A stretch of DNA of 64,000 bases from Adineta vaga. Its lineage: Eukaryota > Rotifera. A program made the translations under genes and the position numbers. The DNA lies in assembly GCA_021613535.1 (NCBI GenBank), contig CP075495.1, positions 16,058,001 through 16,122,000 of the forward strand. Reading direction: 5' to 3'. Shown here one piece after another: positions 1 through 10,862 of this stretch. Numbering within the stretch: position 1 is the stretch's first letter; each line of letters begins with the position of its first letter. Below the pieces are notes generated by a model that saw only the letters and a program-made list of their open reading frames with translations, was not told the origin of the DNA and did no database searches.

Positions 1-170
1 ATCCTCGTTTTAGGAGTTTCGAGGATTCCAAGGTTCAAAGTTACCAAAAGTTTTCCCTCTCACCGAACATGACAAATCGTTCTTTTGAGTTAAAATTCTT
101 AATGCAGACACTAGATCCTACACTGATAAAAATGAGCGTAGAGTAATGAACCCTTTGATATACGATTTTT

Positions 171-1370
171 CCGTTCATTTGTATCATAAAGCTTTTGATA
201 TACCCTTTCTTTTGATCTACCCAAAAAGGATATTTCATACGTTGCTGTCTGAAAAACGTTTTAGGGCATATCAGCAGTTATGGGCTTGTCCACGCAACGC
301 GACACTTGGCTGATCAAGTTTTGAAAAAAAATTTTTTCGAATTCCATTTATTCGAATAGGCTTTTCGATGCAGTTTTTCACGCTGATTACGAATCTGTCA
401 CTCATTTGGCGAACAAACCACTTTTTGTTCTAAGAAATTCAGTTTTCAACTTTTGAAAAACCGTATTTTGAAACTTTTGAGGTAAAAACTTTTTCAGAAT
501 TATCCGGAAAGGTTACCTTTCGACGCAGAATTTCATTCTCTACACAATGGTGTGTTTACTTTTCATTTTTGTAGTTATAGGCGATCCATAGACTCTCACA
601 CATTTTTCGACTTGCGGCTCGGTTTAGGAGCTTCCACATTGATGTATCAATCTGATTTTCTAGTAGCATGCTGATCGACACTGAAGGACCAGCACCTTAA
701 AATATGAGATTATTCGGAGCATTTTAAGTGCCTCAAAATTGGTCAACAAAAAACTGAGTCACAACGTTACATTTGTTTTTTTCATTTTTTATTCGATGGA
801 AGGGGCAGAGAAGAAAATTCTTTTTACTATCAGGAAGCTCATCTAAAGCTCTACAACTTTTGTCCTCACAGCCTTTCGATTGTGAAGCGTCTTGCGCTGG
901 AAATGAGAAAGAAAGGTGGATTACTCGATACTGAAGGTCCTTTTATGTCACAGTGTTACGCGGTCTTAAATTCTTCATAGATACTCGATGACTAAACTAA
1001 ATACACTCATTCTTGTATCCCTTGTAGAGGAAACCGAGCTTCCTCGAATGCTGTTTGAACGAGCTCTTGAGCTGTTCTCGTTCAAGAGATAATTAAAAAA
1101 CAATATGTAAAAATGTCACATCGTTACGTTTGGACAAGCCCTTATATACTCTTAAACCCTACGAAAACTGGTTTAGTAATACACTCATTAGTAGAAAACG
1201 TAGAATGAAAAATCATTTCGATAGAGTTTATAAATTTAAAAAATGGTTTAATAGTATGTAACTGCTGATATACCATAAAACGTTTCTCAGACAGCAACGT
1301 ATGCAATATCCTTTTTGGGTAGATCAAAAGCTTTATGATTCAAATGAACAGAAAGCAACGTATATAAAAA
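171..1370. repeat. Imperfect inverted repeat, arms about 110 bp, 1 kb apart
   Basis: Bases 171-283 read in reverse complement at about 1262-1370. Both contain a CATAAAGCTTTTGAT block, then CCCAAAAAGGATAT, then a CAGCAACGTATG-type block and a CTGCTGATAT block, with scattered mismatches and one small insertion in the left arm. Weaker similarity continues outward to about 60 and 1450. This could be the long terminal inverted repeats of a decayed DNA transposon. No transposase was recognised between them. Confidence 0.6.
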
Positions 1371-1439
1371 AGTTCATCAGTTTGATAAATCGTTGTGTAG
1401 GATTTGCTATTCTGCGCTCATTTTTATGAGCGTGTCGCT

Positions 1440-1888
1440 TTCGTAACAACGACACACATGTAATTTTCATTCCTAATAACGACGCCAAGCAAAAGTTTCT
1501 CCCTAATACCGACAATAAGTCTATCTTGCTTTAATAACAATATTTTTAACTAGTTTTTGTTCTTGAAAACGACACTTTGCTATAAAAGCTGACGTATTGT
1601 AAAGCAAAATAAACATATTGTCGCTATTAAGGCGAACATTTTGTGTGGTCTCGTTTTATGATCTTTGATCCACACAGAAGTTTGTTATTACATTACTAAG
1701 TCACCATGAACCGTTAGATATAGATAGTGTTTGAGACGATCTTCAAACTTTTCAGCGAAGCTTAGAGTCGTTTTCTTGATAGAAATTGTGGGAAACACAT
1801 TTTTCAAAAAAGTGTCTATTTTCACATAAGCTTTTTTGAAACGTCGTTATTAGGAATGAAAATCATCTGGCTGTCGTTATTATGGAAG
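1440..1888. repeat. Foldback / MITE-like inverted repeat
   Basis: About 45 bases at 1440-1487, containing TTTTCATTCCTAATAACGAC, recur inverted at 1841-1888 with a few mismatches. The roughly 450-bp unit is non-coding and AT-rich. Target duplications were not identified, so the element limits are approximate. Confidence 0.55.
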
Positions 1889-2071
1889 TGATACTAGAGA
1901 TCTGCACGAGACCAAAAACTATTTTCTGGTTCTCGTCAAACATTTGATTGATAAGTCGTTACTTTAATCGTGTGTGTGTGTGTGTGGATGACGATACACT
2001 CGTCTCGAATTACCCACACCCTCATCAAGATGCGATTTTTCCCTGAACGTTCCTTATGGATGTACCATTTC

Positions 2072-2195
2072 CAGTCTCCGTTATACGAATAACCCGATTT
2101 CAATAAAACCCCACGAAATACAGACTATTATCGCAAGTAGACCATGTTAGCTCCACATTTTAGCTTTAAAAGGGCTGCGCTGAGAAGCTTTTCAA
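2072..2195 (+). repeat. Dispersed repeat, copy 1
   Basis: This stretch shares the blocks CCCGATTTCAATAAAA, ACAGACTATTATCGCAA, TCCACATTTTAGC and GCTGCGCT with 5510-5640 in the P450 intron. Shorter similarity (CACATTTTAG and GCGCTGAAAAGC) occurs at about 24465-24545 and in the mirrored place of the right arm. It is a dispersed non-coding repeat of unknown class. Confidence 0.6.
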
Positions 2196-2272
2196 AATAA
2201 GTTTCGTATGCGATAAGGAATAGATGGTAATGAATTCGACTGACTTTCTATGGCTTTTACCGTGAGCTTCAT

Positions 2273-2651
2273 TAGGGGTGCACCAAATCCAATTCCAGTC
2301 AAATCCAAATCTAGGATTTGACTGGAATTGACCAGATTTGACTTGAATGGTAATAAGCGACGATTTGTGTGGATATGCAGTTTGACAATAATGGTGAATG
2401 TGCGGTGAATAAAAATGAATACATATGAGAGTGGGTGAAGTCTATACATGTATGTGAGTATCGGGATAGGAAAGATATCCTGACATATTACTATCCAGAA
2501 CCTCATATAATGCCCCGCCTGCACCTATCGCACATTCATACCTACATATACGCCCTCGCTCATATTCACACGCTCAGATTCTGTCAGGTCCATGTCAAAT
2601 CTTGTCAAACCTGTCAAATCCAATTATAGAATTGGATTTGGTGCACCCCTA
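2273..2651. mobile_element. hAT-type MITE with perfect 8-bp target duplication
   Basis: The 379-bp element begins TAGGGGTGCACCAAATCC and ends with its reverse complement; the terminal inverted repeat is perfect for about 23 bases. It is flanked on both sides by the 8-bp direct repeat AGCTTCAT (2265-2272 and 2652-2659). TIRs starting TAGGGGTG with an 8-bp duplication are typical of hAT transposons. There is no transposase, so it is non-autonomous. A subterminal hairpin (a CCAATTCCAGTCAAATCC-type stem) follows the left TIR, and short CAAATC/GTCAAAT blocks recur inside. The intact TIRs and duplication suggest a fairly recent insertion. Confidence 0.93.
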
Positions 2652-2659
2652 AGCTTCAT

Positions 2660-3259
2660 ACCATTTCGTAATGCGATAATTTTTCACTGTTTGATAACAT
2701 ATAGTAGTCAAGTCTTGAATAGATTAATCTAAGAGCTTTCAAAAAATGCTGATGGTGGACAATGTGTATTGCCACTCGATTTTTCATTCTTAATAGTTTC
2801 TCAGAACCATTTTGATATTACGGTTATTTCTCAAAAGATGTGGCAGGTATACTTTGTGAACATTGTTTAACACATCAGCACGTGAGAATCATGTGCCCAA
2901 TACAACTGATCGTTATCATCTAGCTCAAAGTTAAAATAGAAAATTTCGAAGAATAAGCCATATGATGCATGTTATTTTGTAACTATTTTCGGCTATCGAA
3001 GATTGATGAAGATGGGTTTTCAGTTCGTTCTCAAATAATACGATTAGCGCTCTGCTCATAGATAGTATTAAAACATTGTCTCTCGGCTCTGAAAATATAA
3101 GTTCAAGTACATGACAAGTAATCGTCCGAGTTCTGCATTGAATAAAGGTGAAAAATATAACAAAACAGATTTTTTTTCTAACATGACCAATCAGACATAT
3201 TTATGAATGCACAAATACAGAAATCAATCATTTTTTTCTACTCTTAGACAATTATCGAC
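2660..3259. other. Upstream region of the P450 gene
   Basis: This is 600 bases between the hAT MITE and the P450 start codon. It is AT-rich and I saw no coding signal or certain promoter element. The P450 promoter presumably lies here, which is inference from position only. Confidence 0.4.
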
Positions 3260-6200
3260 ATGGTATTATTACTAGCAGTAGTCACTATCGTTCTACTTCT
3301 CACGATTCTTAAATATATTCGGCCATTTCTCATACGACACTCGCTGTTACATAACGACTATCGAGATATTTCACTTCTCCCACTTTCACCTATTCCATTT
3401 GTTGGAAATATACATCAATTCGACAAGAGATCTCATGTATTTTACGATTTAATTCGTCGATTGTCTACAGAATGCCAAAGTCAAGGAAAAGGTGCATTCT
3501 GTCTTTGGAGCACAGTAAAGCCAATAGTTTTCATGTGTTCAGCAGAAGGACTTAAAGTACGATATTTTCATTCTTTTATGAAATGTAAAACCTTATAATT
3601 CAATTAGACATTTATCAATAGTACTAAGCAACTCAGTAAGTCAATGGATTATACGTTTCTCGAACCATGGCTTAAAACGGGTTTGCTCACAAGGTAAATT
3701 TGATAAAACATATTCTTCTAACTACTTTTTGTATAATATAGTAAAAATGAGAAATGGCGTAGTCATCGACGCTTTATCACTCCTTCATTCCATGATACTG
3801 AATTATTAAACAGTTATATGCGCATATTCAATGAACAATCATGTGTTCTCGCTCATCGTTTTGATGGATATTCTAGACAACTCAATGAAACACATGATCT
3901 TTATCCACATATATCTGCTTGTGCGCTGGACATTATTGCTGGTTAGTGGACTGCCTATGTTTCCTTATATACATTCTTTTCTATTGCTAGAAGCGGCAAC
4001 AGGCATAAATCCGCGAGCACAATCAGGCGGCGAAACAGATGATTTTGTTGCCGCTACCGTTCGGTAAAATAAACTGATTGGATTCAAAAATAAAATCTTT
4101 ACTTTGATAGATTTACTGAGATACTAAGCCTACGTTTACGGTCTCCATGGATGTGGTTTCCATTTATTTTTGATCGATTATCAATTGGATGCGAACAGAA
4201 GGAAGTGCTCAAGGTGCTTCATGGCTTTTCTCGAAAAGTATTTTTCCTCTTTCAGCTATCGCTTATAATTGTAATGTATTTCATAAAGATCATTAAAGAA
4301 CGGCTTGATACATTCAATACACAACAAGTCACAAACATTGATGATAAGACGAGCAAACGTCGTCTTGCGTTTCTCGACAGCCTTCTTACTCAAATGCAAG
4401 CAGAAAAACTTTCATTGGATGATATTCAAGAAGAAGTTGACACATTCATGTTTGCAGGTCATGATACAACAGCAGCTGCTTTAAATTTCTTCTGTTATCT
4501 AATGGGATGTTATCCAGACGTGCAAGCGAAAGTCCATGCAGAAATGGATGTTATTTTTGGAGGTTACATATTTCACTTCTCCTTCAATGCTACTATTTTT
4601 ATTCTAGTTAAGATGACCGCAAAAGACCATGCACAATGGAAGATATTCAACAAATGACCTATCTTGATTGTGTGATAAAAGTAATCGTCATTTATTTCTA
4701 GAAATGAATAGTAGAACTATTCTTACATTCATAGGAATCGCTGCGAATTCTTCCACCAGTTCCAATTATTGGACGAGAAGTACAAGAAGATTTTATATAT
4801 TGTAAGTTAGAAAAATGAATTCAATATAGGATCTATAGAAAACTTCACAGTTTGTCTACAAATTATATGTTGAAATTGTGCATTCTTTGATATGAAACTC
4901 AATATTAAAAAACTCTAATAGCAGAAAAGCTATTAGTTGATAGCTCAGAAGAGACATCAGAATTAAAAGATTCACTTAGTAGATCTTTTAATATTTCTTC
5001 CATGTAAAAACAGAGCTCGAATTCGTATTTGGGTGTGAGTGTCTAGAATGAATAATCACACTAATATCCTCCCCAGCCATACACGCGCCCACAACCTAGT
5101 TTTTATTTTGTTTATTTTATAGTTACTTCAGAAACCGAATAAATTTCCAGAAGTTCTAAAATTAAACTTATGAGTGCTTATATTTCAATTAAATTAAAGT
5201 TATCGGTGGTGCAAACTGCTTTAGATAGAGAAGTTTCATGATAATTCATTCAGCAAAATATATCTGGTGAAAATGATTTGAATTGAGGAGAAAATGAAAT
5301 TTTATTGGTAAACTCTAACCCATTTTTATAGTCATCAAAAATAGAGTTTATAATAGCTTTTTGTAAAAATTCGTTCGAATCATTAAAGGTAAAGTGAATG
5401 TGAAGTTTAAATCGAGAAATTCGGCTCGCTCCCCTCTCGTCCTCCCTCGTCATCCATTACAGACAGGGTACCATTACAGGCAAATCCCCAGTCTTCATCA
5501 TAAACACAACCCTTTTATAAGCAAAGTTCCATTATGGGAATAGCCCGATTTCAATAAAATCCCACGAAGCACAGACTATTATCGCAAATAGACTGTATGA
5601 GTTCCACATTTTAGCACTAAAGGCGCTGCGCTAAAAAGCTGTTACACACTCATTCGATAGAGTATGGCGTTTCACATATGATCTCAAATTTTCAAGTCGT
5701 TCGATCTAGTTTTGGTTGAGGTATGGAGTACACTGAAAACAAAAATGGTGTTAGTCGAAACCACATAGTATTTCCTGCATTTGTAAAAGGTCTCGTAGAA
5801 AATGACGACCATCTAAAAATTTCTTTTAGAACGAATGGAACTTTTAAATGGTTTCGTAGTTTTTTCGCGAAACTTTCAAAAAAGATTAGTAAACTTTTGA
5901 TGAGCCTTCTAAAAGCGTCCTAGGTTCGTACGAAACCTTCCAAAGAATTTCGAATTCGTTGCAAAAATGGTTCGGTATAGCTACCATTTTTGTTTTCAGT
6001 GTATCATGGATCCGACTGTTGGTGAAAATTTGAAATCAAAATTTGCTTCATACTACTCGAAGCATAAGCACAAAATAAAAGAAAATTTTGATTATTTTTA
6101 CATCAAGACATAGGAAACTTTTTTCTCATTGTGGTCTATTTAGAGCGAAAGTCGAAAGAGATCTGTGTACAACAGTTAAGCTTCTGAGGCGGCATAAAAA

Positions 6201-7883
6201 TTTAGCGTGCTTCAGATTTCAACCAGTTTCAGTCGTGTTTTGGGAATCATACTCCGTTGAAACTCTCTTTCATTATTGACCATTAGATAGAGAATTTCTA
6301 GCGCTACAACTTTTCTTTCTCGAATTTTTTAAAATTTGTTGGTTTTAAAACCAAAAAATCTTTATTTGATTTCATTATGGGTATCAGTTTGAGTATAATT
6401 TTACTGACAATTACAGCAAATTTTAATTTAATTGTTGTTTATGTCGAACATTAATTCAAACTAATAAACGATTTATTTCAATAATTTGATCAAATAGTAA
6501 TTTGTTTAAATAAATAAATTTAATTTACAAACAAAATAAGACAATTCAGAACAAAATTCAGTTGTCGTTTCGTAAGCAAACACTTCCATTATCAGTATGA
6601 ATCCTCATCACCGAAAAAAGAACCGTCGAAATTAACATCGCAGAAAATCGACAATATGCCTCTCGATCATACACGCTTTCAGTCAAGTTACTCTCGCCAA
6701 TATACATTTCGAAGATACGACTTTTGATTGGCTAATCTTTGACGACATCTTTTTTCGTTTATCTGCATTTGAACAGAATAAACTCTTAACGTAGGTCTTT
6801 GATAATATACTTTCTCCTATATCTATTTATATATTCATGTGTGAATACAAATGAGAGCAATCACGATAATAGCCGAAATGAATGGTTGTTAAAAAGGATA
6901 TGTAGGTTGCCAATAGTTAAGGAAAGTTTGGTGATGTCTATTTTAATGACATATGTGTCGACTATTTCTATTTCGGCGATATTCTTTTCGAGAATCGGCG
7001 ATTTCGGTTATGTAGTTTCCGGCTATGTCACTTATCGGCAATAAGGATTGTAATCGCTATAATAGGAAATTTCTATATGATCACTTATTACATCTGAAAA
7101 TCATTCATCTAATCTGAAAATTGCAGTTCATTTCTTTCCCAAGCTTCTGCTTGCTGTTGCCGCTGTTTATTTCCTCAGATAATAGCTCACACAAACCCTA
7201 TACATTCACAAACTCTGAATCTCACAGAAAATCTCACTTCACCTCTATTGAGAAAAATTTTGAGATATTAAAAAGTTACTTTGTATTGTTAATATTGCTA
7301 CTGTTGGGGTCAAAAATGACCCCGGCTGGTAGTACTAGGGTTAAATTTGTAAAATCTTAATTTACCGTTCACCTTGGTTTCAGTTTATGTACTTTTTCAA
7401 GAAAGATAATTCATTGATAGATAAAGAAAATATTATTGGATAATCTGAGAATTCACCGAGGATTTCTTTTTACCAAATAGGCGGTCATACTATTCGTAAA
7501 GGTACGACTGTAAACGTGTTCATACATGGCATACATTTTGATGCGAATGTGTTTCCTGATCCGGAGAAGTTCGACCCAGAAAGATTTGCTGAAAGTTCTT
7601 TTATCAGTGGAGAAAGTTCACCATTCGCTTTTATTCCATTTTCGGCTGGACCTCGCAATTGTATTGGTAAGTGAATGCTATTCGAATAGACCTTTCATAA
7701 ATTGCCAGTATAATTCTTAAATCAGGACAACGTTTTGCTGGACTTGAAGAACGAGTTGTTTTATCAACATTATTTCGACGGTTTTCATTCCATTCTACTC
7801 AAACTATGGAGGACATTCATTTATCGATAAATGGTATTCTTCGAACTGAAGTCCCTATCCAAATGATAATCAAACAGCGCTAA
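3260..7883 (+). CDS. Cytochrome P450, CYP4-like, 10 exons
   Basis: Heme-thiolate monooxygenase, probably anchored in the endoplasmic reticulum. Exons fit 3260-3556, 3608-3693, 3742-3941, 3991-4063, 4111-4237, 4289-4562, 4613-4680, 4735-4801, 7481-7666 and 7726-7883. All nine introns obey GT-AG and keep frame, giving 1536 nt (511 aa plus stop), the normal P450 length. The first 20 residues are a hydrophobic anchor. The I-helix motif AGHDTT is at about 317-322, the K-helix ESLR at 376-379, PERF follows, and the heme loop FSAGPRNCIG at about 451-460 puts the proximal cysteine near 458. The context EEVDTFMFxGHDTT is CYP4-like, but the residue before GHDTT is Ala, not the Glu that covalently links heme in many CYP4 enzymes. 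Eight introns are 47-57 bp; one is 2.7 kb and carries repeats. No lesion was seen. The substrate cannot be predicted. Confidence 0.93.
5510..5640 (+). repeat. Dispersed repeat, copy 2
   Basis: This is similar over about 125 bases to 2072-2195, in the same orientation, sharing CCCGATTTCAATAAAA, ACAGACTATTATCGCAAA and TCCACATTTTAGC. It lies within the long P450 intron. Confidence 0.6.
5731..6001. mobile_element. MITE with perfect TIRs and TA duplication
   Basis: The 271-bp element starts CACTGAAAACAAAAATGGT and ends with the exact reverse complement. It is bounded by TA on both sides (5729-5730 and 6002-6003), the duplication typical of Tc1/mariner-type elements. The interior is non-coding, with several short CGTAGAAA/CGAAAC/TTTCG blocks. 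It sits in the P450 intron, where splicing removes it. Confidence 0.88.
7304..7344 (-). mobile_element. Solo piggyBac-like terminus
   Basis: Read on the minus strand, TTAA (7341-7344) is followed by CCCTAGTACTACCAGCC and then the short palindrome GGGGTCATTTTTGACCCC. A TTAA target followed by CCC is the hallmark of piggyBac-type ends. The matching second end was not found, so this is probably a remnant. Confidence 0.5.
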
Positions 7884-8155
7884 CATTAAAAACCATTTCA
7901 GAACAATTTTTGCCTATATTTTCATTTTTTTTTACCGTTTACTTCTTCACATTCAAATAACCCAGTAATCAAAACAAACGATATGTTTTACACTTTAAAA
8001 GAAGGTATATACGGAGCCTAAAAAGAATCTGAGCGCGGGTACAAGCTACGAACATCACTGGGTTTCGCTAGAAGAAGGTTTCGTATCGAAAGTTCATTAA
8101 TAAATCTTTCTAGGTAAAATTTTAAAAGGTTCGTATGGAGGGTGAGTGGTGTCAC
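7884..8155. other. Region between P450 and the LTR element
   Basis: This is the 3' flank of the P450 gene. It is AT-rich with no coding signal. It ends with GTCAC (8151-8155), the left copy of the target duplication of the adjacent LTR retrotransposon. Confidence 0.6.
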
Positions 8156-8310
8156 TGTTAGCTCGCTTGTCGAGCGACTTTTCGTTTATTCAGAATTAAT
8201 CATATCAAAAAGAGAAAATGCATCACCTTATATAGAAAGAAGAGCTAGAGAGAGAGAAAGAGAGAGAACAAAGACAAACGTAAATCTGTCGAGGGTTTAT
8301 GTCGTTAACA
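8156..8310 (-). repeat. 3' LTR (left arm)
   Basis: This 155-bp repeat runs TGTTAG...TTAACA on the plus strand, with canonical TG/CA ends in either sense. It matches 18705-18859 with about five substitutions, including a change that interrupts the GAGA run. It lies outside the confirmed palindrome; its right-arm partner would fall in the assembly gap. Confidence 0.95.
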
Positions 8311-8323
8311 CGCCCCTCCCCCA
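8311..8323 (-). promoter_or_regulatory. Polypurine tract
   Basis: On the element's sense strand the sequence directly before the 3' LTR is TGGGGGAGGGGCG. That is a purine run abutting the LTR end, the expected plus-strand primer for reverse transcription. Confidence 0.85.
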
Positions 8324-9545
8324 TGAAGTGGTTTGTCCGCACACCAAAATATGGTACAGTGTGAGGAAAAGAACCATGACAAAAAACATGAAAAAGTTAT
8401 TAGTTTACATAATGATAATTTGATAACTCTTCATCTTCATTATTGAAATTAATGAAAATAAGATTACTACAGGAATCAGAACATTCTCTTATAAACCAAA
8501 ATAAACTCAATTCTTCGGAATAATATTTTCTTATAAACCATAAAGAAATGAATTTTCTTCACGTAATTTTGTTAAATATTCAAATAATTCTAATAACTAT
8601 TTATTTGGATTTCCATCAGTTGTTTCTCTGTTTAACATTTGTTTGAAAGGATTTAATATTAAATAATGAAGATAATCGTGGATAACCATTTGTTGTACAA
8701 TTTGAAAATCCATCTGATGGTTTATTTGATGTCCATACTATTGAACGATTTGAATTATAATCAAGACCGAGTTCTTCTCCAAAAAGAATAATTGTTGTTG
8801 ATGAGCTATCATTAACATTTCGATGATGAGGAAAAAAATGATTTAATTGAAACGAATTTACTCTTCCATTTATTTCATTATAGCTGAGTAATCAAGATTT
8901 TCCATGGAATATTGGTTAAATCATTTGGTTGTGTAAATCTTTTTCATTTGTTAAATATGTTGAATTCGATGGAATATTATATGGAATTAATTCTGTTTAT
9001 CATTTATATGATATTAATTCTTGATTCATCGTTGATTTGTAATGTGTTAGTTCATGTCAATGAAAAATATTTAATTTCCATTTAAATTTGTACTAATGTT
9101 AATTTGTACGATTGATTGATAAGCCAGATGTGATGATATTGTGAACCATATCTATCGATGATGAAGGTTAAACATTGATGAGCTGATTGTTGTAGTAAGA
9201 TGTTGTTGATTGTGAATATTCTTGTAAATGTGATGAGTCACTTCAAGTAGAAAATGTATTTACTAATGAAAAGTTTTACTTAGTAGAATTTGTAGTTGGC
9301 GCTGTTGTTGTCTATTCCATTCAATTTTTCCGTACATATTTGTTTGTTTGTTTTTGTTTTTTTTACCATCTAGCGTAGAATTGTTCTCGTGAGAAATAAT
9401 TTATTTTCATTTTTAATTTTGCTTCTTCTTTTTCTTCACTTGATTTAAATCCAATTTTCACCTGACCCCTTCTTCTATCGATGTTTTGGAAGTGGCTGGT
9501 GTATATCTTATCTTCCACCATTTGAGCTCTGATCTTCATATAATC
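8324..9545. other. Non-coding 3' region of the LTR element (left arm)
   Basis: About 1.2 kb between ORF3 and the polypurine tract. It is strongly AT-rich, full of short CATT/AATG and GAT-rich words, with no sustained frame. The same sequence is in the right arm at 51880-53112. It is probably a 3' untranslated region or a decayed fourth reading frame. Confidence 0.6.
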
Positions 9546-10862
9546 TCACCGATTGTATATTGGACGAATAATGTAATTTTGGAAATTCGGTTGATATTTT
9601 CGTTTCCATTTGAGCTTTTCGTTCTTTTTCTTTTGTTTTTCTTGTTTGATTAATCTTATGGTGGTTGTTTGTTGTTGTGGTTTTGGATCGAATTTTGGTT
9701 TGAGAATTTCGATTAATTCATCTTCACTAATATTAACCATATCATCGATATAATTATTAATGGTTTTAATTCTTTTTGTTGGTTCAGGTTCATCATTTGG
9801 TTCAGGATTAACATTTAGTTCAAGTTCTTGATCATTAATATGTTGTGTTTGTGATGCAAATAATTCAATTTCATCATCACTTACATCTGAAATGCCATCC
9901 TGATAATAATGGTTTGTCGATGTGGTTTTTGGTGTTGAATTTCGATCTATGAATGTTGTTGTTTGTTGTTGATTAGTAATTTGCTGTGCCCGTCCGAGAT
10001 ATATAATCGAATAGATTTCGGTAACCGAGGTACAATCATATGCAGCATAATTTATCAAATCTAATCGAGTTTGTTTTTCTAATTGCATATCATAATATTT
10101 TGTTTGAAATGTTTTCCATCGCCATGTACCTAATTCCCAATCCAAACCACAACCCCATGAATTTCGTGTTAATGATTTGTCGATAAATCGTTTTAATGTC
10201 ATTTCAACGGCTGTTTGTAATGAATATTTGATTTTCTTTGCATTTTCGTCATCATCATCATTATAATCAGCATAACCAGGTGTATCATACGATACTCTGG
10301 TTTTCATTTCACGACTTTCCCTTTCGAGATGCGTGATTTCTTCATCTTGATGATCCTGAAATAAAGCTTGTAAATTTTTTCCTATGATCTTACCTATCTT
10401 CATCCATTCGAATCGATGAAAATCTTTAAATTCATTGCTGATTGCACCCCAGGTGATGATCGTGTCGCCGGAGTTGAAGATGATTGACCATAATTGCTTT
10501 ATTTTGTCCATCATAGATGAATTTGCATCTGGAAAATGGAAAGTTTCGAGCAATAACACTGTTGAATAATCACATGAATGCACCATTTCGATTTGGACCA
10601 ATGGACCTATATTACCAGATTGACTTGATTGTAATTCAGTGTCGATTGTATATCGGTGTGTTTCTTTTGCTCGACCTATCAGTTGTTCAATGATGTGGAT
10701 GATGTTGACGTTTGTTGCTGGACGATATTGAGGATATTGTTCTCGTAATCGTTCATTTTTTTCCATCCTTCTAGCATTTTTCCTTCTGTTTGCTAGCGTT
10801 TTCGATGTTGGTTTTCGAGTTTCATTCCAGTTGTTGTCGTTATTGCATGTATGTCTAGACAT
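9546..10862 (-). CDS. Retrotransposon ORF3: DEDDy 3'-5' exonuclease (left arm)
   Basis: 438-aa intact frame downstream of pol in the LTR element. Motif I is YTIDTE (about 71-76; acidic D74 and E76) followed by GPLVQIEMVH. A motif II-like WGAISNEFKDF lies at about 138-148. Motif III is YAAYD (about 272-276), the YxxxD form of DEDDy exonucleases such as RNase D and the WRN exonuclease. The N-terminus is basic and the C-terminus acidic then lysine-rich, suggesting nucleic-acid contacts outside the core. DEDDy ORF3s have been reported in bdelloid LTR and Athena retroelements (Rodriguez, Kenefick and Arkhipova 2017). A role in trimming RNA or cDNA 3' ends is inference. The right-arm copy is frameshifted; this one is not. 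Confidence 0.85.
   Translation of the reverse strand: MSRHTCNNDNNWNETRKPTSKTLANRRKNARRMEKNERLREQYPQYRPATNVNIIHIIEQLIGRAKETHRYTIDTELQSSQSGNIGPLVQIEMVHSCDYSTVLLLETFHFPDANSSMMDKIKQLWSIIFNSGDTIITWGAISNEFKDFHRFEWMKIGKIIGKNLQALFQDHQDEEITHLERESREMKTRVSYDTPGYADYNDDDDENAKKIKYSLQTAVEMTLKRFIDKSLTRNSWGCGLDWELGTWRWKTFQTKYYDMQLEKQTRLDLINYAAYDCTSVTEIYSIIYLGRAQQITNQQQTTTFIDRNSTPKTTSTNHYYQDGISDVSDDEIELFASQTQHINDQELELNVNPEPNDEPEPTKRIKTINNYIDDMVNISEDELIEILKPKFDPKPQQQTTTIRLIKQEKQKKKNEKLKWKRKYQPNFQNYIIRPIYNR

Larger units (their letters stand above)
1..2272. other. Gene-free left flank with diverged inverted repeats
   Basis: I see no convincing coding exon. The stretch is AT-rich and its short open frames have no recognisable motif. 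What can be seen is repeat structure: an inverted pair near 171-283 and 1262-1370, a second near 1440-1487 and 1841-1888, and a (GT)n run around 1972-1986. The last 200 bases (about 2072-2195) resemble 5510-5640 inside the P450 intron, so this is a dispersed repeat and not a gene. Confidence 0.6.
4802..7480 (+). other. Long P450 intron 8 holding repeats
   Basis: The donor TGTAAGT after codon DFIY and the acceptor TACCAAATAG before CGHTIRKG define this 2679-bp intron. All other introns of the gene are about 50 bp. The excess is explained by inserted repeat DNA: the dispersed repeat at 5510-5640, the MITE at 5731-6001 and a piggyBac-like terminus at 7304-7344. No exon-like frame inside matches a P450. 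Confidence 0.85.

Noticed and set aside
1972-1986. GT-rich run as a telomere-like repeat
   Set aside because: Simple (GT)n, not a telomeric unit array.
6799-7360. Small frames inside the P450 intron
   Set aside because: No P450 similarity, low complexity, and the spliced gene is complete without them.
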